Positions 21,669 through 30,828 of a DNA stretch of 64,000 nt are shown piece after piece. The translations under genes and the position numbers were made by a program. Source of the stretch: Cladopsammia gracilis (taxonomy: Eukaryota; Cnidaria; Anthozoa; Scleractinia; Dendrophylliidae); NCBI GenBank assembly GCA_022457155.1, contig JAJGOT010000274.1, positions 311,001 through 375,000 of the forward strand, given 5' to 3'. How positions within the stretch are numbered: position 1 is the stretch's first letter; each line of letters opens with the position of its first letter. Under the pieces are notes generated by a model. It was not told the origin of the DNA, searched no databases, and worked only from the letters and a program-made list of their open reading frames with translations.

Positions 21669-22127
21669 CCCTGCAGTCACTTGTTTGTTTTAGGGCACCC
21701 AACGAGGAATGTTTAGGTTATCTCGTACCCAGATCTCACTCGTGCTTGTACTGCACTGAATGTGGGAGATCTGCGTACGAGATTAATGTTTAGGAAATCG
21801 TAATGAATTCGAATTCGATTAAAAACTAGAGTTTTCGTCAGTAAAATCCTGCCTCAAACGTTCAGGGCACTCGGGAAATTTAACGCCTTTTGTTTTCAGA
21901 GGGGTGAATAATGTCGTTTTGGGTACGAAATAAGCTCAGTCAGCTGGATTATCGGAAAGGAGAAAGCAGTTTGTAAATTCGGGCAATAAGATCATTTTCC
22001 TATAATTTTCAGCCGCTCAAAATTCAGCTAAAAGAACCGAAAAGATCAAACTGTATTAGGTTCCACTTAGCTTCCTTTAAAGGCACTAAAATGAGATGGA
22101 AAAACAGCACAACGCAACTCTCGGTTG

Positions 22128-22741
22128 TAGTCAGGGAGCATATGTAATCCCGTCGGATTTTCTTGAAGATAACAAGCCACCTATCTAGAAGTGTCAAGGG
22201 GACCCTTAGGAACACAGAAAATAAACGTTTGAAATGCAAGGCTAGAAAATAGAAAATAAAAAAAAAAAAATGAAAATGAAAATGAAAATGAAAAAAAAAT
22301 GAAAATGAAAATGAAAATGTTGTCGGCAATTTTGCGACTTGCACCGGCAGCTGCTACGGTGGTTTTAAAATAGGCCCCATATGGCTCAGCATGGAAACGA
22401 GGCTGAGATTTAAATTGCTCATAGCTGTTGATAATTGCAACCAAATGTCACCAAACTTGCTCAGATTTATTATGGGATAATATCTAACATGACAATAGTC
22501 ATAATGATAGTTAACAAGATCACGTGACCATGTTGACATGGAAGCGAGGCTCTAACATTAGATGGCCTATAATTATCGCTTATTTGAACCAATTGTCACC
22601 AAACTTGCTCAGATTGGTTATGGGATGGTGTCTGACATGTTGATAAACAGTAAAGTAATACATATAGTCACATGACCTTTTTGACATGGAAGCGAGGCTC
22701 GAACAGAAAAATGTTTATATCCGGCATAATAATATGTACAT
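22128..22741 (+). repeat. Large inverted repeat, left arm
   Basis: The reverse complement of this arm matches 26308-27143: TAGTC..GGAGCATATG at its outer end, AGGGGACCCTTAGGAACAC, GCACCGGCAGCTGCTACGGT, GAAACGAGGCTGAG, and AATAATATGTACATT at its inner end. It carries an extra A-rich (GAAAAT)n block at 22218-22320 and lacks the 310-bp insertion seen in the right arm. The arms enclose the coding remnants at 23.0-25.9 kb. Confidence 0.85.
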
Positions 22742-23004
22742 TGATGAGAAATAGAACACAAACCGCGATGATAAACATCTTGAACTTATTCATTTTTGAT
22801 AAAACTTGACGTTTCATGTCCTACTACATACATTTTGAAAAGTGACCGTTACAGTGTTGAAAACTATAGTTATATAGTATTGAAAAGGGACTGGGACCGA
22901 GATTAAGTACAATACTTAAGAGTTGATCTATAAAAAGAAACAGCTAATTAACAAAGCATCAGCTTCTTGCTACTGGCATTTGCATTAAAAGTTGGCTTCA
23001 GTTC

Positions 23005-24935
23005 TTGTATAAACAATGTTTCTTTGATTTTACAGTAGAAATACGTTTTGCCCGAAAGAGAGGAAGAGATAGAGCGATCCAAAAAACTGAAGATCAGGAT
23101 GATATGAAAGATGACGAGATGAAGACGTTCCATGGCACTGCAATGGCGATTTACCAACGCGCCGATGCCCAAGACCAGGTGGTTCATGTAAATGTCGACC
23201 CAACTCTGCAAGGCTGTTCAATAAAAGATCTGCCAGATTCCATTACCAGCCTCGTGGAATGCCCTGTCCCGCCATTGAAGCCCAAAGGTCCTGTTAATGC
23301 CAAGTTCAGTCTTGCCGTGAAAGAACTTCCAATCCAGATAAGGATGCAAGATGCTGCATGGCTCCTCGGGAGAAATGTGACAAGAATCCAAGCAGACAAC
23401 TCTCAAGCTATCGAGGCAACTGAGCAGCTAGATACTCAACCGAAGAAGATCACCAGCATCTCAGTGGTAAATCGCCATTGCAGTGCCATGGAACGTACGC
23501 TTGCCATCGGGAGTATCTTGGCGAAGTCGACGATATCAATCGCAAAGAACACATGCCGTCCCTTTACGATGTCTGGATGGAGATAGACACTATCATTCTG
23601 CTCCATTCGTTGAAGGACATTCGATTCGATCTGGGATTCTACTCTTAGCACTCGGTTGTAATCTACTGACATCCCAAACCCGTGGAGTAAGCTGATTCTT
23701 TGCTGACTCTTTGCTGTGCACAGCTTGATGGACAGCAAGTCCAATAGCCAGTTGTTGAGGCATCTCAGCTGTCATCCTAGTAGTTTCTGACTTCTTGTGC
23801 TTCACCTGGCGATCTGATAGACACATGGCCACGTTACTTTGAGTAAGGCTCATTGCACGCTTGTGTACCTCATTGGACTTTTTCTCTAACGAAAGCAAGT
23901 CAAATGGGCCCTGTATTACCCACCTAAAAAAGCTGAAGAGTTCCGTGGGTACATTTTCGTCAGCGATGTTATCAAGGGAGCCGGTAAATACCCACTTCTT
24001 ACACTTTCGGGTAGACTTTCTAATCAGTGCAGCGTCATCAAATAACGTCTTCATCTCGTCATCTTTCATATCATCCTGATCTTCAGTTTTTTGGATCGCT
24101 CTATCTCTTCCTTTCTTCGCGCTCACCCTTTCCGATTCGTTAACTCGCTTCGGCCTGTGAAACTCGATGTCGGCAATTTCATTTTGGAGTAGTTGCTTCA
24201 ATGCCTTACGATTCATGGTTTCATTGGAGATGTTGTTTGCGTTAAGAATTTCTTTGTATGCAGCTTGTAACTGAGAAATCGGTACAATCTTATCGTTATC
24301 AATCGTTATCATCACTTAAAGTAATATCAGTTAAAGTTAAGAATTCTATCTTGGCTGCTATCTCACTGGCCATTCTAACAGGGACCCCAGAAGCGGGAGC
24401 GGGCTTACGCAAAATATTGGTCATGCTGTTCAACCAACAGTTTTTGTGGCACTTGATGTCGATTGAATGCGCATTATTGTAGGCAATGGCGATATTTAGC
24501 TTAACGGCGAGCTTCTCGTTACCTGACAAAGTGATGGCTTTACGCAGTAATTCTCCGCCAGATAGTGTCCTAACATTAAATAGCATCTCCTATAACCTGC
24601 TTGACCATCACAAAGAAAGCAAGCAGCTTTGTTTAAAGGTGAAGTTTGCGACCGAGTCAGCTGAGAATGCTCTGGAGCAATATTATCAGCTCCTGATCGA
24701 GACCTACGCCTGGATTCGTTTGGGCCAGATAACTCTCTTCATACCCCTCCTTCGCTCTCTTGATCATTCCTGTGTGGGCAACACCCTTGTAGCAGGATCG
24801 ATGCCATGAAGAACCCTTTTCCTCAAGATCTTTCACTGAAATATCCTGCAGCTTAACCCAAGCCCAGGGGCGGATCCAGGAATTCCTGAAAGGGGGGTTG
24901 TACACCTTAATTACTTTCGATGCCATGATCGGCAT
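23005..24935 (-). pseudogene. Inverted, rearranged TE-associated coding remnant
   Basis: On the minus strand three frames follow one another with shifts: 24850-24657 (GSSWHRSCYKGVAHTGM, a Cys/His patch), 24586-24299 (LSGGELLRKAITLSGNEK; AAKIEFLTLTDITL) and 24315-23500 (EMKTLFDDAALIRKSTRKCK; SFFRWVIQGP; EVHKRAMSLTQSNVAMCL; LHGFGMSVDYNRVLRVESQI). I recognise the style of a repetitive cnidarian protein with no known function. On the plus strand, 23041-23118 repeats part of it (KRGRDRAIQKTEDQDD), joined by a deletion to FHGTAMAIYQRADAQDQ and its continuation to 23450. The strand switch is at about 23459. Frameshifts and a hAT insertion at 24865 make it a pseudogene. Confidence 0.65.
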
Positions 24936-25910
24936 GGATGGCGAGCGCTGCAGGCGCGAGCTTCTAGGGGGTCCGGGGCCATGCCTCCCGGAAAAATTTT
25001 CCGATTTTACCCTCTAAAACGCCATTTCCAGCACTCCTGATACTCGAAAAGTGTTTGTGAAGGCATGATATAAAATCTAGAGTTTACCTTATTTCTCAAC
25101 CAGAAAACCAAAAATAATAATAATACATAATTAAAAGAGACAGCAGAAACAACGATAGTAATTTGTCGTTTTTCTGCATACGTCGTAAATCGAACAATGT
25201 AGCCTAAAAGAGTCTTCTTGGACGAGCTTTTACAAAGCCCTCGTATATGTCTCGCCTACTCGAATTTCTCAGAGTAATGCATAGCAATAACAGCGAGATC
25301 TGAGAAGCGCTCTTCAAACGTCGTTGATCTGGAGCAGGTCTTGATCTGTTTCATAAGCGAAAAGGACCACTCAGCTTCAGCACTACTGATTGGTAGGGTG
25401 CATGCAATGAGGAGATGACGATGGATCCTCGTCACATCCACCAAGTGCTAGTAGAAGATTGCTAGGAAGTTCCTTCTCTGCTGACTGCCACATAGTTTGC
25501 CATCTTCGCAGCTCATTCCCAAGGGATTTGGGAAATGGAAGGTCTTTCTCCCAGTACAACATGCCTTCTGTTTCATCAGATAGCTCCAGGGTGTCATTGA
25601 CTATGATTGATGGTACTAGATAAAGCAGGTTGGAGGCGTGGCGATCCTCGTCAGAAAATAGAAAAATAAATAAATCTTAAATAAATCTTGCATTTGAATA
25701 ATCAGATTTTTTGAAATGATCGATTGGATCCTGACACGATCTTTTCACATGTTGACGTCCTACTGTCGTGAAATGTACGTTATCTTTTTCCTAACTTGAC
25801 AATCAGTTAATTGGTGGAAGTGAAACAACTACGTATAAAACAATTTTATTCTATTATTTTTAATAAATAAAAAAAAATGATGCTCAACTCCTCCTCTGGA
25901 TCCGCCTCTG
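24865..25910 (-). mobile_element. hAT transposon copy, internally decayed
   Basis: Ends CAGGGGCGGATCCAGG and GGATCCGCCTCTG, with the direct repeat CAAGCC on both sides (24859-24864 and 25911-25916). It is inserted into the coding remnant ending at 24860. The sub-terminal segments match both halves of the MITEs at 1296 and 3579. The interior carries a transposase remnant on the minus strand. Confidence 0.8.
25195..25640 (-). pseudogene. hAT transposase C-terminal (dimerisation) remnant
   Basis: Reading from 25640 down, one frame gives ETEGMLYWEKDLPFPKSLG, then ELRRWQTMWQSAEKEL. A shift near 25435 leads to IHRHLLIACTLPISSAEAEW, SFSLMKQIKTCSRSTTFEER and FSDLAVIAMHYSEKFE, where a TAG interrupts and ARHIRGLCKSS follows. 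The LPISSAEAE..SF..LK.IKT..RST..E.R...LA motif is the hAT C-terminal dimerisation signature. One frameshift, one stop and no catalytic domain upstream make it inactive. Confidence 0.85.
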
Positions 25911-26684
25911 CAAGCCTCCGAGTACTCTTTATTGCCATAATTAGCCCATTCTTTGACAAAATCTAAAACTTTTCCGTAGGAATCGATTGAAGGTTTGCAA
26001 ACAAGACTTTCCTTCTCTCTTTCTGGCAAATAATGCACAAATCAAATTCTAGATTTGTCTTTTCAGGGTGTAGAGAAGCAGAAACATAAATTCGCCATAA
26101 AAGATCATGACAGTGTGAGTAGCTTCACTACACTGACTGGCAATTCAAAATGGCGGATCGCTAAAATGATGAAAAAGACCGCTGACCAAAATTATCGAAT
26201 AAAAAGCCGCTGACCACCAATGTTAATTTCGATTATTATATCAGAATTCAAAGCAGGTATCAAAGCAGGTATCATTGGGAAACAGTGACAGTAATTTTTG
26301 AAAGAATGTACATATTATTATGCCGGATATAAACATTTTTCTGTTCGAGCCTCGCTTCCATGTCAAAAAGGTCATGTGACTATATGTATTACTTTACTGT
26401 TTATCAACATGTCAGACACCATCCCATAACCAATCTGATCAAATATGGTGACAATTGGTTCAATTAAGCGATAATTATAGGCCATCTAATGTTAGAGCCT
26501 CGCTTCCATATCAACATGGTCACGTGACCTTGTTAACTATCATTATGACTATTGTCATGTTAGATATTATCCCATAATAAATCTGAGCAAGTTTGGCGAC
26601 ATTTGGTTGCAATTATCAATAGTTATGAGCAATTTAAGTCTCAGCCTCGTTTCCATGCTGAGCCATATGGGGCCTATTTTAAAA

Positions 26685-26994
26685 ATAAACATTGCATTGT
26701 GCAATCTATTTACGACTGCTTTCTTGTGGTTGTTCTTAGTTTGTTACAAGCTACACCGCGCTGACGAGCCCCAATACAAGGGCGAAACAGCTGTCCGCGG
26801 TTGCTACCCTGCTTTATCGGTTTCTGTCGCATTGGTGTCTCGCAAAATCTACCTTTTTACGTAGTCAGATCAGCCTTGCAGTTTGTCGTTTATTTTTGTT
26901 CATTTTTTGGCTGATTAGGTCTTTCGTAGATCCTACGTATCGTTTACAGCATTATCGTTTGCGGTCCTTTGCAGATTTTAGTTCTATTTTAAAA
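26685..26994 (+). mobile_element. Retroelement fragment with hammerhead ribozyme
   Basis: An insertion of about 300 bp with target duplication CTATTTTAAAA (26674-26684 and 26984-26994). The other arm of the large inverted repeat has the uninterrupted site at 22363-22373. It carries a hammerhead ribozyme at 26756-26800. No ORF is intact. Ribozymes of this minimal kind are known from Penelope-like elements, so a truncated Penelope-type copy is the best guess. Confidence 0.65.
26756..26800 (+). ncRNA. Type I hammerhead ribozyme, minimal stem III
   Basis: The core is complete. Stem I is CCGCG (26756-26760) with CGCGG (26796-26800). CUGACGA is at 26761-26767. Stem II is GCCC..GGGC (26768-26771 with 26780-26783). 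GAAA is at 26784-26787, followed by a very short stem III (A-C-A / U-G-U) and UGUC, with cleavage expected after C26795. The tiny stem III suggests activity as a dimer, as reported for Penelope-like elements. Confidence 0.8.
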
Positions 26995-27150
26995 CCACCG
27001 TAGCAGCTGCCGGTGCAAGTCGCAAAATTGCCGACAACATTTTCTGTGTTCCTAAGGGTCCCCTTGACACTTCTAGATAGGTGGCTTGTTATCTTCAAGA
27101 AAATCCCACGAGACTTTAAATCGCGACATATGCTCTCTGACTATTGGGTG

Positions 27151-28891
27151 CCCTGTAAAGGCACTAAAATGATGTGGGAAAACAGCACAGCGCCATTACA
27201 AGCGTTTTCCCAAACTTTCCTTGTTGGGTGCCCTGTAAAGGCACTAAAATGATATGGAAAAACAGTACAACGCTATTCCAAGCGATGACTAAACAGTCCT
27301 TGTTGGATTCCCTGTAAAGGCACTAAAATGATATGGAAAAACAGCACAACGCCATTCCAAGCGTTTGACTAAACAGTCCTTGTTGGGTTCCCTGTAAAGG
27401 CACTAAAATGATATGGAAAAACAGTACAATGCAATTCCAAGCGTTTGACTAAACAGTCCTTGTTGGGTTCCCTGTAAAGGCACTAAAATGATATATATAT
27501 ATATATATTTTTTTTAAACAAACATCTTTATTCAACATTAAACAAAACTGATTACAATATGACATAAAAAACATAAAAAAAGAATAAATAAGAGAGCAAA
27601 TACCAACTAAAAGATATAGAGGTCTATGGATAAATTGAGAAGAGATTACATTAGATTCTCAATTCTCCATTGTGTTTGTAACTTAGTTATAAATTGTGAG
27701 CAGATTGGGCGTATTTCAGTAATTTTACAAGAATATAGATACTTTTTCACGAGAAGGACCAGAAGATCTAGTTGGCGACATATGCAATGGTGTAACGAGG
27801 GGGGAAGTATGTAATCTTGAAGTACAATTTGCTCATTCGAAAAATTTATTTGTGTTTTGTTTAATTTGTTGAACCACGATAAAATGTTTTGGTAAAATTC
27901 AGTATTAATGGGACACTCCAAGAAGGTATGCTCTAATGAGTCAGTATTCTGGCATTGAAAGCACTTATCATTTTTTATTTTAAATCTCACAAGTTCCTTA
28001 TTCGTAACTAATATACGATGTAACAGCTTAAAAGCAAATTCTCTTAGTTTATTATCTATAGTCATTTTATAGATGTTTTCAAATGTCTTGTTCCAATTTT
28101 GAGAAAAATTGGGAAGGTGTTTGGACCAGGTCTTGACGGCAGTAGGTTCAGTTTTAAGATTTTCTTGGAATAACTTATAAAAGTCTTTGCAACGTAATTT
28201 AGTTAATATAAGTGATTTTTTTCGGATAGATGGAATATATCAAATTCATCAATAATATCTTTATTTATAGTAGTTTTATTTTTTGCTTTATTTTTTAAGT
28301 AGTTAGGGATTGCGGCAATGAGTTGAAAATAGTGTATGAAATTTAGATGCAGATTATATTTAGACTGGAGTTGTTCAAGAGATAAAAACTTTCCGTTTTC
28401 ATCCAGTAAGTCTTGCACAAAATATATTTGTTTTTCAAAAAGTTGTCTCCAGAAGATCGTCTTATTCTCTATTGTTATCTCTTTGTTGTTCCAGATTATA
28501 AATTCACTAAAATGATATGGAAAAACAGTACAGCGCCATTACAAGCGTTTGACTAAACAGTCCTTGTTGGGTTCCCTGTAAAGGCACTAAAATGATATGG
28601 AAAAACAGTACGGCGCCATCACAAGCGTTTGACTAAACAGTCCTTGTTGGGTTCCCTGTAAAGACACTAAAATGATATGGAAAAACAGTACAACACCATT
28701 TCAAGCGTTTGACTAAACAGTCCTTGTTGGGTTCCCTGTAAAGACACTAAAATGATATGGAAAAACAGTACAATGCAATTCCAAGCGTTTGACTAAACAG
28801 CCTTGTTGGGTGCCCTATAAAGGCACTAAAATGATATGGAAAAACAGTACAATGCAATTTCAAGCGTTTCCCTAAACGTTCCTTGTTGGGT
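27151..28891 (+). repeat. 80-bp minisatellite, about 11 units, split by a LINE
   Basis: The phrase CCCTGTAAAGGCACTAAAAT starts at 27151, 27231, 27310, 27390 and 27470, and again at 28574, 28654, 28734 and 28813 (period 79-80). Each unit continues ATATGGAAAAACAGTACAAC, CCATTCCAAGCG, TTTGACTAAACAGTCCTTGT. Divergence is low except in the first and last units, so the array expanded recently. Monomers lie at 1820, about 2385 (inverted) and 22072. Confidence 0.92.
27495..28504 (-). mobile_element. 5'-truncated L2/CR1-like LINE
   Basis: Inserted in the minisatellite with the 14-bp target duplication CACTAAAATGATAT (27481-27494 and 28505-28518). On the minus strand two ORF2 pieces are separated by a frameshift: 28418-28203 (LSLEQLQSKYNLHLNFIHYF) and about 28190-27646 (EFAFKLLHRILVTNKELVRF, then CFQCQNTDSLEHTFLECP, a C-x2-C..H..C zinc patch typical of the post-RT region, ending QTQWRIENLM). 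The 3' UTR has AATAAAG and an (AT)n tail. The reverse-transcriptase core is missing. Confidence 0.85.
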
Positions 28892-29860
28892 TTTCAGCGG
28901 CAAAGTACAAATGTTTGTATTGCGAACACGAAGCTGTGAATTTTGAATTAAAGCAAATATTCATCTTCCTCTCAGGATATGACTTTCCTAAATACGCTCA
29001 TGAAACAGACTACCGGTTTTATTTCAATGTTGTTTTCGATCCAATTTCCTTTTGTTTGACTTTCAATAATCCATATGATCTCTGTCTGGCTAAGTATATG
29101 TTGGCTGCATGGAAAGATTTATCGTTCTCTTCCGAGAGTTTCTGTCACTGTTTTACTTTTGAAAGCATATTTATCTTTAGAGAAAATGATCCTTTTTTGA
29201 AACAGCGTCGCGATGTCAAATTTCGGTCACTGAAAAATATTGAATGACTGAACTGAAAAACATGATCCATAACTAGACTAGTAGGTCTAGTAGGCCATAC
29301 TGAATTTAAAAAACATGTGAGATTTCGTAGAGATCCGCTTCAAACTTGAAGAAATATAAAATTAAAGTCAAGAATTGCGATGTTACAAAGAATTGAATGA
29401 CAGGCGGCCAGAGTGTGCCTGTGTGCCCGCCTGCCATACATTTTCTTGTCATATTTCCTTCAGTTTCTATTCATATACCCCTTTTTTCATTTAATTTAAA
29501 TTTTAAAATGTTAGGCTGTTTTGAAAAACGGCTTTTTACAGCTGTAACTGTCACCCTTTCGTCATAATAATTATAACTAGAAAACATAAGTCGCATGCTC
29601 TTTTATACAATGTAATAAAACTAAAATAATTCATTTAGGAGAGTTTTGTTCGTCAAGAAATGTATTCACCAAAAAAGCAATAAATTAAGTAAAAGAAGAT
29701 AAAACATAATATTATTTGTTGTCTTTCGGAAGTTAATACTTCCTCAAAATTGACACCCGTCAACTTAATTAATGAAAGGTATTCCGGTGTTAAAATAATT
29801 TTATACTCACCAGGAAAATACACTGAACACGGAATGACAACTTGTCCATTTTAGCATAGG
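28892..29860. other. Stretch with an unassigned 110-codon frame
   Basis: A plus-strand frame at 28915-29247 has no ATG at its start (TTG) and no recognisable motif. It begins inside degenerate minisatellite sequence. Composition is A/T-rich and I do not call it a gene. The remainder to 29860 is non-coding. Confidence 0.3.
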
Positions 29861-30238
29861 CCAATATCACGCTAGCATGGCTCAAAAATATATTTGGGTT
29901 ATTGGGAAAAAGAGCCCAGCATCAAATTCAGCATATCGATGTTAGTAAACCTATAAAGTTTTGTAAAGATTGCTAGAAAACTGACGAGGATATGAAATTT
30001 TGAAACTGAGCATTTTTACAAAGAAATGTATGGTGGACGGCCGGGCATACATTGCCCGTCCAGCCTCGTTTTCGTGTTTTTCCCATACATTTCTTTGTAA
30101 AAATGAAATCTCCGTCAGTATACGAGCAATCTTTACGAAACTTTACAGTTTTACTGATATTGATGTGCTGATTTTGATACTGGACTCTTTTCCGCATTAA
30201 ATTAAATGTATTTTCATGCCATGCTAGCGTGATATTGG
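29861..30238. mobile_element. Fold-back MITE, CCAATATCACGCTAGCATGG
   Basis: Perfect 20-bp terminal inverted repeats at 29861-29880 and 30219-30238. Further inward there are imperfect inverted tracts (GTAAAGATTGCT..CTGACG) and a second strong pair, TTTTTACAAAGAAATGTATG with its complement, around 30013 and 30098. The whole 378 bp folds back on itself. It is non-coding. Confidence 0.8.
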
Positions 30239-30354
30239 TGTATTGAAACGAAAATAAAATAAATTGGATGTTAGCATTTTCGGAAAGTACTACTTTGTTT
30301 TCGAAGCGTTAGCGATAAATACCACATGAAAGAAAAACAAATTTAGTCTTTTCC

Positions 30355-30660
30355 GAATAGCATTGACAGGCACATTTTGTGGGTTGTGTTGACACAGTTT
30401 AGACAATAATTGAGCAACAATTTACACATTTATGGTGAGCAGATTAGCCCACAAAAGCGGCTGGCAACCGGCTGGAACCGCTTGCAATATCGCATTTCTG
30501 AAACCAAACTCGCCTTTAATGGGCCATGAAGAACTGACAGGCTTTTAATTCGAATTTCTTCTGGCAAAAAGATACGACACATACAAGTCAGTCAGTCAAA
30601 TGCTGTATGCTTTAGGGCACCCTGCAAAGAGTGGACAACAAGGAAGTTTTTTTGGAACAG
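30355..30660. repeat. Tandem-duplication unit A, left part (5' of GPCR)
   Basis: This 300-bp segment (TTGTGTTGACACAGTTTAGA; AGCGGCTGGCAACCGGCTGG; CAAACTCGCCTTTAATGGGC) is repeated at 32625-32917. It ends GGAACAG at 30660, 169 bp before the receptor start codon, and probably contains its promoter. Confidence 0.85.
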
Positions 30661-30828
30661 GTGCAGTGACAAATCGCTGATAAACATATTTCTAGGGAAC
30701 AGAAGGGTGTGCATATTCAGGAGATTTTTGGTGGTGACAACAGAATTAATACAGCGAGGAATTAACTGAGATAGCTTCCGTTTGATCTCTCATCTTTCCA
30801 CGGCAAAGTATTCGTGTTAACAAGTATC

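Larger units (their letters stand above)
26308..27143 (-). repeat. Large inverted repeat, right arm
   Basis: The counterpart of 22128-22741 in reverse orientation. It is interrupted at 26685-26994 by an insertion flanked by the 11-bp duplication CTATTTTAAAA. Immediately outside lies the 80-bp minisatellite. A single unit of that minisatellite also flanks the left arm outside, at 22072-22115, but in direct rather than inverted orientation. Confidence 0.85.

Noticed and set aside
22024..22344. Frame rich in Phe/Ser/His
   Set aside because: It is the translation of the (GAAAAT)n tract on the reverse strand.
27151..28891. CRISPR-like array
   Set aside because: Units are contiguous 80-bp tandem repeats without unique spacers, in a eukaryotic genome: a minisatellite.
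28915..29247. 110-codon frame after the minisatellite as a gene
   Set aside because: No ATG at its start, no recognised motif, A/T-rich composition; probably chance.
30814..30828. Upstream start extending the GPCR by five residues
   Set aside because: The codon at 30814 is GTG. The first ATG at 30829 has normal context and gives a typical glycosylated N terminus.
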